Positions 47,138 to 56,100 of a stretch of 56,510 nucleotides of DNA are shown piece by piece (within the stretch, counting starts at the first letter, position 1; each line of letters starts with the position of its first letter). The notes beneath the pieces were generated by a model that was not told where the DNA came from, made no database searches, and saw only the letters and a program-made list of their open reading frames with translations. A program made the translations under genes and the position numbers. The stretch is from positions 80,412 to 136,921 of the forward strand of contig NZ_PKIZ01000003.1 of NCBI RefSeq assembly GCF_002847825.1. The letters run 5' to 3'. The DNA is from Kytococcus schroeteri. Its GTDB lineage: Bacteria > Actinomycetota > Actinomycetes > Actinomycetales > Dermatophilaceae.

Positions 47138-47995
47138 TCAGCCCGCGACGAGCACCCACCCGCCGGCGTCGTCGCGCCGCACGAGGCCCGCCGACGCGAA
47201 CTGCTCCAGCCACCCCTCCATCGGCCACCAGCCCCACCGTTCGGCGAAGACGCGGCCGTTGCGCACCACGTCGGCCACCTTGTCCCACGGCGGGGAGTGG
47301 CTCTCGTGCCACTGGTGGTGGGCCACCGCGCCGCCGAGCCACAGCAGGCGCCCACCGGCCGCGCCGAGGCGCTGGGCGAAGTCGGTGTCCTCCCCGCCGT
47401 AGCCGACGTACGCCTCGTCGAAGCCGCCGACGGTGCGCCAGGCGGCGGGCGTCATCGCGAAGTTGAGCGACCAGAAGCGGGTGAGGTCGGGTTCGGGCAC
47501 CACCTCGCCGGGGGTCGGCACGGGGCGCCCGGGCGCGGGGTCGGAGAGGGCGCGCAGGGCGGGCAGGTCCTCCACCGGGTAGGCGGCGGGCGGGTCGGTC
47601 TCGCGCAGGCGCCCGGTGACGCCGCACCACAGGGCGGGCGTGTCGCCCACGGGGTGCGCGGCCAGGGCGTCGGTGTAGGTGCCCACGAGCTCCGGCTCGG
47701 CGATGCAGTCCACGTCCAGGAGCACGAGCACGTCGGCCCCCGCCTCGGTGGCGGTGGTGGCGGCCAGGTTGCGCGCGGCGGCCAGCGGCAGGCCCTCGGG
47801 GGTCGTGTTGACGTCGACCACGAGGGTGCGGCAGCCGGGCACGGGGTGGGCCCCGGTGACCGAGCGGATGGCCGCGTCGTCCATGGCCACCACCACGTGC
47901 AGGTCGGGCACCCGGTCCGATGCCGCGAGCGACCGCCGCTGGTTGGCCAGGTGGTCGTGGCGGCCGTGCACCAGGGTGAGGACGGCGGTGGTCAC
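47138..47995 (-). CDS. Glycosyltransferase, GT2/GT7C-like
   Basis: The 285-codon GT-A protein starts at GTG 47993-47995, overlapping the next gene upstream (GTGA). It has the opening TTAVLTLVHGR, a metal-site VLLDVDC near residue 93 and the GT7-C motif GGFDEAYVGYGGEDTDFAQR near 205. It lies last in a chain of coupled glycosyltransferases beginning at 54770. Donor and acceptor are unknown. It resembles the 49179-50468 gene product. Confidence 0.87.
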   Translation of the reverse strand: MTTAVLTLVHGRHDHLANQRRSLAASDRVPDLHVVVAMDDAAIRSVTGAHPVPGCRTLVVDVNTTPEGLPLAAARNLAATTATEAGADVLVLLDVDCIAEPELVGTYTDALAAHPVGDTPALWCGVTGRLRETDPPAAYPVEDLPALRALSDPAPGRPVPTPGEVVPEPDLTRFWSLNFAMTPAAWRTVGGFDEAYVGYGGEDTDFAQRLGAAGGRLLWLGGAVAHHQWHESHSPPWDKVADVVRNGRVFAERWGWWPMEGWLEQFASAGLVRRDDAGGWVLVAG

Positions 47996-49182
47996 GGGGC
48001 CTCCTCGGGGTCGGGAGTGGGGTGCTCGGGTGCCGTGTCCGGGGTGGGCCCGGCGGGCTGCTCGCCCGGGCGGGCCGCGGCGGCCACCACCTGCGCGATG
48101 CCGGCCGCGCCGGACCCGAGCCAGTGACCCCACGCGCCGCCCCCCATGGCGCGGGCGCGGGCGAGCAGCCCGGGCCACTCCCCGGGCGCGGGCCAGGACG
48201 GTCCGGATGTGGCCCCGGATGCCGTGAGGGGCCCCTCGCCGGTCGTGGACCCGAGACCGGGGGTGGCGGCCAGCCCCATGCGTCCCAGGGCGCGCGCGGT
48301 GGCCACCTGCTCGTCGTGCGGGCGGGGCTGCGGCAGCACCACCGCGGGCGTGCCGGCGGTGGCCACGTCGGCCACGGCGCCCTGCCCCGCGTGCGTCACC
48401 ACCGTGCCGGCACGGCGCAGCAGTGCGCGCACCTCGGTCGGGGGCAGGTCGCGGGCCAGCGCCCACCGCACGCCGGGGTCGGCCTGCTCCAGCGCCGCCA
48501 GGTGCTCCGCACCGGGGGCGTCGCTGCCGTGGCCCCAGAGCACCACGCCGAGCGCGGCGTCGCGCACCCCACCCCGAGCCGGTGCACCCGCCGAGGAGCC
48601 CGCGGCGGCACCCCCGGGATCCGTGCCGTCCGGGTGCGGCACGCCGCCCACGTGCGTCGTCCGCGCCGCGAGCTCCCCGTGGGCCACCACGTGGTCGGGG
48701 TGCGCACCGGCCGGCCAGCAGGCCACCACGGCGCTCGCGAGGTCGTACCCCAGCCGGTGCGGCGCGTCGGTGCGGTCGCCCGGCATCGCCACGGTCACCA
48801 CCGGCACGCCCAGCAGCCGCACCAGGGCCACCACCTCCACCGACACGTCCACCACCACCGCCTCGGGCCGCGCGGCGGCCACCCAGGCGGCCACCTGGCG
48901 CTGGCGCTCGCCGAACCCCACGGCCCCGGTGCGCAATGGCGCGAAGTGCAGGGACCCGCCGGCGCTCTGCTCGTGGCGGGGCGTCGCCCGCCCGGGTGCC
49001 TCCCACGTGATGCCGTCGGTGTCGTCGACCAGCCGCACCCACGGCCCCACCCAGCCGTCGGGCCGCGGGCGGCTGCCCAGCCCCACCACCTCGTCGCCGG
49101 TCAGCGCGCGGTACGCGGCGGCGACGGCGAGGGCCCGGCTGGTGTGGCCGGACCCCACGTGGTGCACGTAGTAGCCGATCAC
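47992..49182 (-). CDS. Glycosyltransferase, MurG/GT28-like
   Basis: The 396-codon GT-B protein begins MIGYYVHHVGSGHTSRALAVA-like (GTG start 49180-49182), with the Gly-rich GSGHTSRA loop of GT28 enzymes. The donor-binding C-terminal half shows THAGQGAVADVATAGTPAVVLPQ near residue 265 and HDEQVATA. The last 35 residues are Pro-rich. Start and stop both overlap neighbours by 4 nt. Confidence 0.86.
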   Translation of the reverse strand: MIGYYVHHVGSGHTSRALAVAAAYRALTGDEVVGLGSRPRPDGWVGPWVRLVDDTDGITWEAPGRATPRHEQSAGGSLHFAPLRTGAVGFGERQRQVAAWVAAARPEAVVVDVSVEVVALVRLLGVPVVTVAMPGDRTDAPHRLGYDLASAVVACWPAGAHPDHVVAHGELAARTTHVGGVPHPDGTDPGGAAAGSSAGAPARGGVRDAALGVVLWGHGSDAPGAEHLAALEQADPGVRWALARDLPPTEVRALLRRAGTVVTHAGQGAVADVATAGTPAVVLPQPRPHDEQVATARALGRMGLAATPGLGSTTGEGPLTASGATSGPSWPAPGEWPGLLARARAMGGGAWGHWLGSGAAGIAQVVAAAARPGEQPAGPTPDTAPEHPTPDPEEAP

Positions 49183-50468
49183 GCGTGCTCCTGCCGGGCG
49201 CGCTCCACCATCGTGGACGCCGGCACGCGCCGCAGGCGGGCGGCCGGCCCCTCCACGGCGATGCCGTGCCACCCCGAGGCGGTCTGCCCCGGCTCGTCGG
49301 TGGCCAGGGTGAGGCGGGCCCGCGCGAGGTCACGGGTGCGGGCCACCTGCACCGGTGCGGCGCCCCGCCCCGCGCCCGGGCTGGCCGGCGGCCCGGCCAC
49401 GCCGCGTCGCGCCACCGGCTCCCAGCCCGTGGGTGTGGTCACCGGCTCGCTCGTGCGCACGCGCCACCGGCAGCGGGACAGCACCTCACGGTCCGGGCTG
49501 CCGGGGTGCACGCGCGGGTCCGCGGCCAGGGCGCGCTGCAGCTCGGCCGCCGCCGACCCGCCGAACCACACCCCCGTGTCCCCGCGGCGCAGCCAGGACT
49601 CCACGGCCACGAGCCCCTGCCCGAGCGTCCACCGGCTCGCGTCGGCCTCGACCACCAGGTCCGGCAGGGCGTGCACGAGGCCGCGGCCGCGCACCAGCGG
49701 GTGGGTGAGGCGGGTGGCCAGGTGGGCGGTCTCGGCGTTCTTCACCGCCACCAGGTCCTCGGGGCGCCCGGAGATCTCCGGCCCGTCGTGCCAGGCCACG
49801 GCATCGGGGCGGTGGCGCAGGTCCCACCCGGCCAGCCAGGCTCGCTGCGCCAGCTCCCAGTCCTCCCCGCCGTAGCCCACGAAGGTCTCGTCGAAGCCGC
49901 CCAGGGCCAGGAAGGCCGCCCGCGGCACCGCCATCACCGCCGAGATCACGTAGCGGAAGCTCGCGTCGTCCGCGGCACGCAGGTGGTCGGTGCCCGCCAG
50001 GCCCTCGGCCAGCCACGCCGGCTCGGGGAGGGTGACCGGGGCGGGGCCGTGCCCGGTGAGCCAGTCGGTGACCGCAGCCGGCGTCCACCCGGCCGCGTCG
50101 TGGTGCCGCCGCCGGCCCACCACGAGCGTCGGCACCGGGCCGGATGCCGCCTCGGCCAGCACGCGCAGGCAGTCCGGCTCGGGCAGCATGTCGCCGTCCA
50201 GGAGCACCAGCACCTCCCCGGTGGCGGCGGCCGCACCCAGGTTGCGCGCCGCGGCGGCCCGGAAGCCCCGCCGCTCCTGGCGCACCAGACGCAGCCGCAG
50301 CGGGTGGTCGGTGGGCAGCACGGGCGCGGTGGGCGAGCCGTCGTCGGCCACCACCACGTCCACACGGTCGGCCGGCAGCGTGGTGTGGCGCAGCGCCTGC
50401 AGCAGCCGGGCCAGGCGCTCGGGGGAGTCGTGGTGCGGCACCACCACGGTCACGCTCGGGGTGGTCAT
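49179..50468 (-). CDS. Glycosyltransferase, GT2/GT7C-like
   Basis: The 429-codon protein starts at ATG 50466-50468, overlapping the upstream stop (ATGA). The GT-A domain has VTVVVPHHDSPERL, VVVADDGS, the metal-site VLLDGDM near 90 and GGFDETFVGYGGEDWELAQR near 195. The C-terminal 200 residues form an additional, less conserved region. It is a paralogue of the 47138-47995 product in its core. Confidence 0.87.
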   Translation of the reverse strand: MTTPSVTVVVPHHDSPERLARLLQALRHTTLPADRVDVVVADDGSPTAPVLPTDHPLRLRLVRQERRGFRAAAARNLGAAAATGEVLVLLDGDMLPEPDCLRVLAEAASGPVPTLVVGRRRHHDAAGWTPAAVTDWLTGHGPAPVTLPEPAWLAEGLAGTDHLRAADDASFRYVISAVMAVPRAAFLALGGFDETFVGYGGEDWELAQRAWLAGWDLRHRPDAVAWHDGPEISGRPEDLVAVKNAETAHLATRLTHPLVRGRGLVHALPDLVVEADASRWTLGQGLVAVESWLRRGDTGVWFGGSAAAELQRALAADPRVHPGSPDREVLSRCRWRVRTSEPVTTPTGWEPVARRGVAGPPASPGAGRGAAPVQVARTRDLARARLTLATDEPGQTASGWHGIAVEGPAARLRRVPASTMVERARQEHA

Positions 50469-52576
50469 CGCAGGTTCCTCAGCATCTCGGCGGCCTCCTG
50501 CCAGGAGGGCCACAGGTCGGTGTCCTGGCCCTGGTGGGTCGATGCGGGGTCGCCCAGCGCGTCCACCAGCGCCCCGGTGAGCTCGTGCAGCGCGTCGTCG
50601 TGGCCCACCAGCCGGAGGGCCCCCGGCATCCGGGCGGCCTGCTCCCGGGCGTAGGGCGAGTCGGCCACCAACGGGCGGCGGCCGGCGGCGAGCCACGAGT
50701 TCACCGACCCGGAGGCCGACACGTGGCGGTGGTGGGCCACCGGCACGTCCACCGCGCGGCAGGCGGCGGCGAGCTCGTCCTCGGTGAGCCAGCCGGTGGT
50801 CACGAACCGGGTGCCGGCCGTGGCGGCGCGCTGCTCGAGGGCGTCGACGAGCTCCTCGTGACCCGGTGCGGGGCGGCCGAGGTTGAGCACGCCGGTGGGG
50901 CGGCGGTCGGCGGGCAGGCGCGGGTCACGCGCGGCCGCGGCGGTGGCGTCCACCACCTCCTCCACGCCCTTGCCGGGGTAGAGGAAGCCGAGGGTGGCCA
51001 CCCACCTGCCCGGTGGGACGTCATCGGGCACACCCTCGTCGGTCGTGACGGACCCCGCGGGCTGACGCACCTCGCGCTCCACGGGCAGCGGCACCACGCC
51101 GATGCGGTCGGCGTCCACCCCCGTGGCCGCGGCCAGCAGCCCCCGCTCGTGCTCGCTGCTCACCACCACCGCGTCGGCCGCCGCGCACACGCGGTGGTAG
51201 GCCGCGGTGCGGGCCTCCTGTCCGGTGCCGTCGCTGGGCTGGGGCACGTCGTGCAGCACCACCTGCACCGATGCCGTGGCGGCCACCAGGCGCTCCAGCG
51301 CGTCGGCGGCCGCCGACGGGGTGGGGCCGAACGCGCGGTCGGTGAAGTGCACCACCACGGTGCGCCCGGCCAGACGGGTGGCCGGGCCGTCCGGTGCGCT
51401 CCAGGCCCTGGCGGCCACGTCATCGGGGGCCAGGTCCTCGGTGGCCAGCCGCAGCAGCTCACCCGCTCCCGCGTGCGCCAGCCGCCGGGCGTGCAGCACC
51501 ACCCCGTGCTGGTCCGGTCCCACCACCACGTGCAGCGCGTCGTCGGTGTCCGTGGTGGCCACCTGCTCGGGGTCGCCGGAGGGCGCCACGCTCGGTTCGA
51601 GCCCACCGGAGCCGGCCGCTCCACCGGCCCCGGCGCCCGCACCCCGGCGCGGCCGGCCCACCACCCCAGCGAGCAGCAGGTCGTCGCGGACCGCCCGCGC
51701 ACAGGCGGCCAGCACCCGCGGGTTCGCGCGCAGCCACGCGGCCTGGGTGGCCACCACCTCCTCGTCGGGCACCGCCCGCCCGTCCACCAGCCAGTCATCG
51801 CGTGGCTCGCCCTCGAGTCCCAGCGCGTCCAGGGTGGCGGCGGTCACCGGGGCGAACACCGAGCGCAGCAGCTCGCGCCCCGGGTCCGGCACCGCCCCGG
51901 CCCCCACCCGCTCGGCCACGCGCTGCGCCAGGCCCATGAGCACCGGGTTGCCCGGGTGGTTGATGGTGTTCGTGGCCCGCGCGCCGGCGCCCACCAGCAG
52001 GTCGTCCACCGGCACCGCCCCGGCGGCCTCCTGCCGGCGCCGCAGCTCGGCCAGTGACGCCTGCGCCACCGCACGCACCGCATCGGCTCCCGGGAGCGGG
52101 TCGGCCAGCCCGGCGGCCCGGGCGACGGCCCCCGTGTGGTGGTAGGGCACCAGGGGCGGGTCCGGCAGGCCGGGGCCCCGCACCAGCCGCTGCTGCGGGT
52201 GCAGACCGCGGTAGCGCACGATCGGCGCCATCACGTGCTGCGCGCCGCGCGCCGCCCGGGCCACCACCTGCGCGGTGCCCAGCGGCAGGTCGCGGTAGTC
52301 GTCGCGCACCGGCTGGGTGACCACCACCGTGGTGCGGGCCAGCAACCGGTCCAGGTGGGGCAGGTCCTCGGCGGTCAGCTCGTGCACCGGGGGGACCCGC
52401 ACCCACGTGCGCGCGGGGTCGGCCAACTCCAGCAGCACCCGCAGCGACTCGGCCTGGCAGTTGCCGTGCACCATCCCCACCGGGCCGTCGGGCACCTCCT
52501 CGATGCCGTAGAAGCCCCCGTAGTGGCGACGGCGCCCCTCGTCCACACCCGTTCCCGTGCCCTGTTGCCCGTTCAC
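50465..52576 (-). CDS. WcbI-like domain fused to GT4-like glycosyltransferase
   Basis: The 703-codon frame starts at GTG 52574-52576 (GTGA overlap). Residues about 30-300 match the WcbI family of polysaccharide-modifying putative acetyltransferases: the MVHGNCQAESLRVLL motif (GNCQ at 38-41) and TTVVVTQPVRDDYRDLPLG. From about 390 a GT-B domain follows, with WVATLGFLYPGKGVEEVVDA and SASGSVNSWLAAGRRPLV. The pairing suggests a glycosyltransferase with a built-in modifying activity. Both domain calls are by motif recognition. Confidence 0.82.
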   Translation of the reverse strand: MNGQQGTGTGVDEGRRRHYGGFYGIEEVPDGPVGMVHGNCQAESLRVLLELADPARTWVRVPPVHELTAEDLPHLDRLLARTTVVVTQPVRDDYRDLPLGTAQVVARAARGAQHVMAPIVRYRGLHPQQRLVRGPGLPDPPLVPYHHTGAVARAAGLADPLPGADAVRAVAQASLAELRRRQEAAGAVPVDDLLVGAGARATNTINHPGNPVLMGLAQRVAERVGAGAVPDPGRELLRSVFAPVTAATLDALGLEGEPRDDWLVDGRAVPDEEVVATQAAWLRANPRVLAACARAVRDDLLLAGVVGRPRRGAGAGAGGAAGSGGLEPSVAPSGDPEQVATTDTDDALHVVVGPDQHGVVLHARRLAHAGAGELLRLATEDLAPDDVAARAWSAPDGPATRLAGRTVVVHFTDRAFGPTPSAAADALERLVAATASVQVVLHDVPQPSDGTGQEARTAAYHRVCAAADAVVVSSEHERGLLAAATGVDADRIGVVPLPVEREVRQPAGSVTTDEGVPDDVPPGRWVATLGFLYPGKGVEEVVDATAAAARDPRLPADRRPTGVLNLGRPAPGHEELVDALEQRAATAGTRFVTTGWLTEDELAAACRAVDVPVAHHRHVSASGSVNSWLAAGRRPLVADSPYAREQAARMPGALRLVGHDDALHELTGALVDALGDPASTHQGQDTDLWPSWQEAAEMLRNLR

Positions 52577-53691
52577 GACGCCTCCCGCGCGGCACGGTCC
52601 CGTGCCGCCTGCTCGTCCACCACCTGCTCGTACACCGCCACGTGGGCACGCCCCACCGCCTCGGTCTCCCGGGCCCGGTGGTCGGCCCAGGCGCGTGCCT
52701 GCTCCGCCGACCGCCCGGCCCGCGCCGCGGTCACCGCGCCCTCCAGAGCCGTCCGCAGCGAGGCCGGTTCGGGCCGCTCTCCCTCCCACGCCCACAGGTG
52801 CTCCACGCGTTGCTCAGCCAGGTGGCCCACGCTGGGTGCCAGGGGCACCACGCCCAGGTCGTGGCACTGCTCCACCCAGCCGGAGTGCGTGCCCCACCGG
52901 TGCGGCAGCACGGAGACGTCCAGGTGCTGCAGGTAGGTGCTGAACGCCGCGTCGTCCAACGGGTCCACGGCGCGCACGTCCACCCGCTCGGGGGCGTCCC
53001 GCACCCAGGCGGCCACGTCCCCGGCCACCCCCGGGCGCAGCAGCTCGCGGTGCAGCGTCACCTCCAGCCGGCACGCGGCCGGGCCCAGGGCGTCGGTAGC
53101 GGCCAGCAGCCCGTCGAGCAGGCGGGTCCGGCCGGCGTTGGCGCGCAGGGACTTCAGGTGCACCCCCACGAGCACGGGCCCCTCCGGGCGCGGTGCACGC
53201 ACCGCCTCCTCGATGTGCTCGCGCGGCTCCATCGCCGGGTGCGGCACCACCACCGCCCGCCGCCCGGTCGCCCGTTCGATGCGGTCGGCCGCGCCGGGCG
53301 TGAGCGTCAGCACGGCATCGGCCGCCTCCACCAGCAGGCGCACCCGGGCGCGGTGGTCGTCCTGCTCCACCGCGTGCGGCAGGTCCAGGTCGTGCACCGT
53401 GACCACCAGTGGGAGGCCCACCCGGCGCAGGGTGTCGGTCCAGTCGGCCACTTGGGCGGGCGCGAGGTGCTCGAAGCCGAAGTGCACGTGCACCAGGTCC
53501 ACCTCCGTGCGGTGCGCCCGCACCCACTGCGGGTCCCAGGCCGGTGAGGGCCACCACTGCCCGGCCGGTGCCCCGGGGACGGGTGGGTCGGGCAGCAGCT
53601 CCACCCCAGACGCGCCGGCCAGCACGCTGCGCACGTACGCGTGGCCGGCGGGCAGGCTGAGCACGCGCACCGGGTGCCGGCGGGTGCTCAC
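52573..53691 (-). CDS. Glycosyltransferase, GT4-like
   Basis: The 372-codon GT-B protein starts at GTG 53689-53691 (GTGA overlap). It has DLVHVHFGFEHL near 66, TVHDLDLPHAVE, a central VVVPHPAM and a degenerate donor site SVLPHRWGTHSGWVEQCHDLG near 285, in which the usual Glu-rich E-x7-E pattern is poor. It is second in the chain from 54770. Substrate unknown. Confidence 0.82.
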   Translation of the reverse strand: MSTRRHPVRVLSLPAGHAYVRSVLAGASGVELLPDPPVPGAPAGQWWPSPAWDPQWVRAHRTEVDLVHVHFGFEHLAPAQVADWTDTLRRVGLPLVVTVHDLDLPHAVEQDDHRARVRLLVEAADAVLTLTPGAADRIERATGRRAVVVPHPAMEPREHIEEAVRAPRPEGPVLVGVHLKSLRANAGRTRLLDGLLAATDALGPAACRLEVTLHRELLRPGVAGDVAAWVRDAPERVDVRAVDPLDDAAFSTYLQHLDVSVLPHRWGTHSGWVEQCHDLGVVPLAPSVGHLAEQRVEHLWAWEGERPEPASLRTALEGAVTAARAGRSAEQARAWADHRARETEAVGRAHVAVYEQVVDEQAARDRAAREAS

Positions 53692-54770
53692 CGCACCGCC
53701 TTCAGGTGCGCGCTGGCCTGCAGCAGCCGGGCGTAGCGCGCCTCGTGCTCGGCCACCATCGTGTCCATGGAGAAGTCGCGCTCCACCCGGCGGCGCACGT
53801 CCGCGCGGTCCAGCGCCAGCACCTCCTCGGCGGCTGCGTGCACCTGCTCCTCCCAGGCGTCGGGCGTCACCAGCCGGCCCACCTCCGGGGTCACCACTTC
53901 CTGCAGGCCACCCCGCGCCAGCCCCAGCACGGGTGTCCCGCACGCCCCGGACTCCGCCGCCACCAGCCCGAACGGCTCGTCCCACAGCGGGGTCGCCAGG
54001 GTGGCCGCGCTGGAGCCCACCACCTCGGCCAGCTCCGAGGTGCGCAGGTGCCCCAGGTACTCCACGTCCCCGCCCAGCATCGGCTCCAAGTGGTCGGAGA
54101 ACCACGCCCGGTCGCTCACCGGCCCCACCAGGCGCAGCGGCATCCCCAGCCGGCGCGCCATCGCGACGGCCACGTCCGGCCCCTTCTCCGGCACCAGCCG
54201 CCCGAACCAGACCAACCCGCCCCCGCCCGGGCCCGCCGGCCACAGGTCGGCGTCCACGCCGTTGTGCACCACCGAGGCGTCCACCACCGGACCCCACTGG
54301 CGGGCGGTGAAGGCGCTCACCGCGTTCACGCTCCCCGGCGCCGGCGGGCGGCGGCGGAAGGCGTGCATCATCGGCAGCAGCGGCGGGGTGTGCAGCGTGG
54401 TGACCACGGGGCGCCCCAGGTCGTGCTCCAGCAGCGTGGGGTTGAGGCTGTTGTTGTGCACCAGGTCCACGTCCAGCGTGGGCACGTGCTCGGCCAGCCG
54501 CTTGAAGGCGCGGTTGACGTCGGCCCGGGTCTCGTCCCACGGCGCCACCGGGTCCACGTGCACGCCCAGGTCCTCCGGCCTCACCACCTGAACCTGTGGC
54601 CCGCAGTCCGAGCCGCGCGCGCCGAAGAGGGTCACCCGGTGGCCGCGCGCCACGAGCCCGCGGGCGAGGTGCCAGGTGATGGCCTCCAGCCCCCCGGCGA
54701 ACGGCAGGGCGATGGCCGAACGGCAGTGGCCCGCGAGCAGGATGCTCATCGGGCGGGGCGGGGCGGCCAT
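53688..54770 (-). CDS. Glycosyltransferase, GT4 family
   Basis: The 360-codon protein starts at ATG 54768-54770 with GGGAG upstream; ATG 54747-54749 is an alternative. It is a standard GT4 enzyme: FAGGLEAITWHLARGLVARGH near the start, VDLVHNNSL, LVWFGRLVPEKGPDVAV at the inter-domain region and the donor motif EPFGLVAAESGACGTPVLG near 280. It heads the glycosyltransferase chain and lies 20 bp from a strong hairpin. Confidence 0.9.
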   Translation of the reverse strand: MAAPPRPMSILLAGHCRSAIALPFAGGLEAITWHLARGLVARGHRVTLFGARGSDCGPQVQVVRPEDLGVHVDPVAPWDETRADVNRAFKRLAEHVPTLDVDLVHNNSLNPTLLEHDLGRPVVTTLHTPPLLPMMHAFRRRPPAPGSVNAVSAFTARQWGPVVDASVVHNGVDADLWPAGPGGGGLVWFGRLVPEKGPDVAVAMARRLGMPLRLVGPVSDRAWFSDHLEPMLGGDVEYLGHLRTSELAEVVGSSAATLATPLWDEPFGLVAAESGACGTPVLGLARGGLQEVVTPEVGRLVTPDAWEEQVHAAAEEVLALDRADVRRRVERDFSMDTMVAEHEARYARLLQASAHLKAVR

Positions 54771-54789
54771 GGGACTCCCGGGCGACGAG

Positions 54790-54832
54790 GAGGGGGCGGG
54801 GCGGGTCCAGTGTCGACCCACCCCGCCCCCTC
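54790..54832 (-). terminator. terminator/attenuator between ino1 and the glycosyltransferase chain
   Basis: Arms 54790-54806 and 54816-54832 match at 16 of 17 positions around a 9-nt loop. It lies 51 bp after the ino1 stop and 20 bp before the next gene start, so it could terminate ino1 or act as an attenuator controlling read-through. Confidence 0.8.
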
Positions 54833-54882
54833 GGCAACCCGAACAGTCGGTGCCCTCGCGCGGGCTCAGCGACCCCCTCGGG

Positions 54883-55962
54883 TCAGCTGTCCACCTCGCC
54901 GCGGATGAACTTCTCCAGCTCGGCGCGGCCCAGGTCGTCCGGGCGCTGCTCGGGCGGGGACTTCATGAGGTAGGCGCTGGCGGAGAGGATCGGGCCGCCG
55001 ATGCCGCGGTCCTTGGCGATCTTCGCCGCGCGGATGGCGTCGATGATGATGCCGGCGGAGTTGGGGGAGTCCCAGACCTCCAGCTTGTACTCCAGGTTCA
55101 GCGGGGCGTCGCCGAACGCGCGGCCCTCGAGGCGCACGTAGGCCCACTTGCGGTCGTCCAGCCACTGCACGTAGTCCGAGGGGCCGATGTGCACGTCGCG
55201 GTCCTCGAACTGGTGCTGCACGTTGGAGGTGACGGCCTGGGTCTTGGAGATCTTCTTGGACTCCAGGCGCTCGCGCTCGAGCATGTTCTTGAAGTCCATG
55301 TTGCCGCCCACGTTCAGCTGGTAGGTGCGGTCCAGCTCCACGCCGCGGTCCTCGAAGAGCTTGGCCATCACGCGGTGGGTGATGGTGGCGCCCACCTGGG
55401 ACTTGATGTCGTCGCCCACGATCGGCACGCCCGCGTCGCGGAACTTCTGCGCCCACTCGGGGTCGCTGGCGATGAACACCGGCAGCGCGTTGACGAAGGC
55501 CACGCCGGCGTCGATGGCGCACTGGGCGTAGAACTTGTCGGCCTCCTCCGAGCCCACCGGCAGGTAGGACACGAGCACGTCGGCCTGCGAGTCCTTGAGT
55601 GCCTGCACCACGTCCACGGCCTCGGCGGAGGACTCCTCGATGGTCTGGCGGTAGTACTTGCCCAGGCCGTCCAGGGTGGGGCCGCGCTGCACCTCCACGC
55701 CGGTGTGCGGCACGTCGGTGATCCGGATGGTGTTGTTCTGGCCCGAACGGGTGGCTTCGGAGAGGTCCTTGCCCACCTTGTCGGCGTCGACGTCGAACGC
55801 GGCCACGAACTCCACGTCGCCGACGTGGTACCCGCCGAAGTCGACGTGCATGAGGCCCGGCACGGTGCCGTCGGCCGGGGTGTTGCGGTAGTACTCGACG
55901 CCCTCGATGAGCGAGGTGGCGCAGTTTCCGACGCCTGCGATGGCGACACGGACAGTGGACAT
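54883..55962 (-). CDS. ino1: myo-inositol-1-phosphate synthase
   Basis: The enzyme converts glucose 6-phosphate to inositol 3-phosphate with bound NAD, feeding phosphatidylinositol and mycothiol in actinobacteria. The 359-codon frame starts at ATG 55960-55962 with GGGAGAG upstream. It shows the NAD motif GVGNCATSL (10-18), [16 protein letters not shown] near 130, and the catalytic-core [11 protein letters not shown] and SNVQHQF. Length fits the actinobacterial (short) class. A divergent gene starts 138 bp away. Confidence 0.96.
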   Translation of the reverse strand: MSTVRVAIAGVGNCATSLIEGVEYYRNTPADGTVPGLMHVDFGGYHVGDVEFVAAFDVDADKVGKDLSEATRSGQNNTIRITDVPHTGVEVQRGPTLDGLGKYYRQTIEESSAEAVDVVQALKDSQADVLVSYLPVGSEEADKFYAQCAIDAGVAFVNALPVFIASDPEWAQKFRDAGVPIVGDDIKSQVGATITHRVMAKLFEDRGVELDRTYQLNVGGNMDFKNMLERERLESKKISKTQAVTSNVQHQFEDRDVHIGPSDYVQWLDDRKWAYVRLEGRAFGDAPLNLEYKLEVWDSPNSAGIIIDAIRAAKIAKDRGIGGPILSASAYLMKSPPEQRPDDLGRAELEKFIRGEVDS

Positions 55963-56030
55963 GTCTCTCCCTTTGTTGCTTTCCGGCGTGACAAACGCCG
56001 CAGCCCGGCAGGTTGTTCCACGCGCGACCG

Positions 56031-56059
56031 AGTGTAGGCCGCGTGCCGGGGGTGTGACG
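56031..56059 (-). promoter_or_regulatory. probable ino1 promoter
   Basis: On the minus strand TACACT (56031-56036) is preceded at 17 bp by CGTCAC (56054-56059). A transcript would have a leader of about 60 nt, with a small GGCGT/ACGCC hairpin at 55985-55999. Confidence 0.4.
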
Positions 56060-56100
56060 GGTGATGATGGGGCGTCAGGACGAGCCCGACGGGAGTGGCA

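Noticed and set aside
44716..47466. Plus-strand open frame of 916 codons opposite acyltransferase copy 2
   Set aside because: Antisense shadow; His/Gly/Gln-rich composition typical of the complement of GC-rich coding DNA.
56011..56026. parS-like TTGTTCCACG upstream of ino1
   Set aside because: Only one half resembles parS; the second half (CGCGACC) does not.
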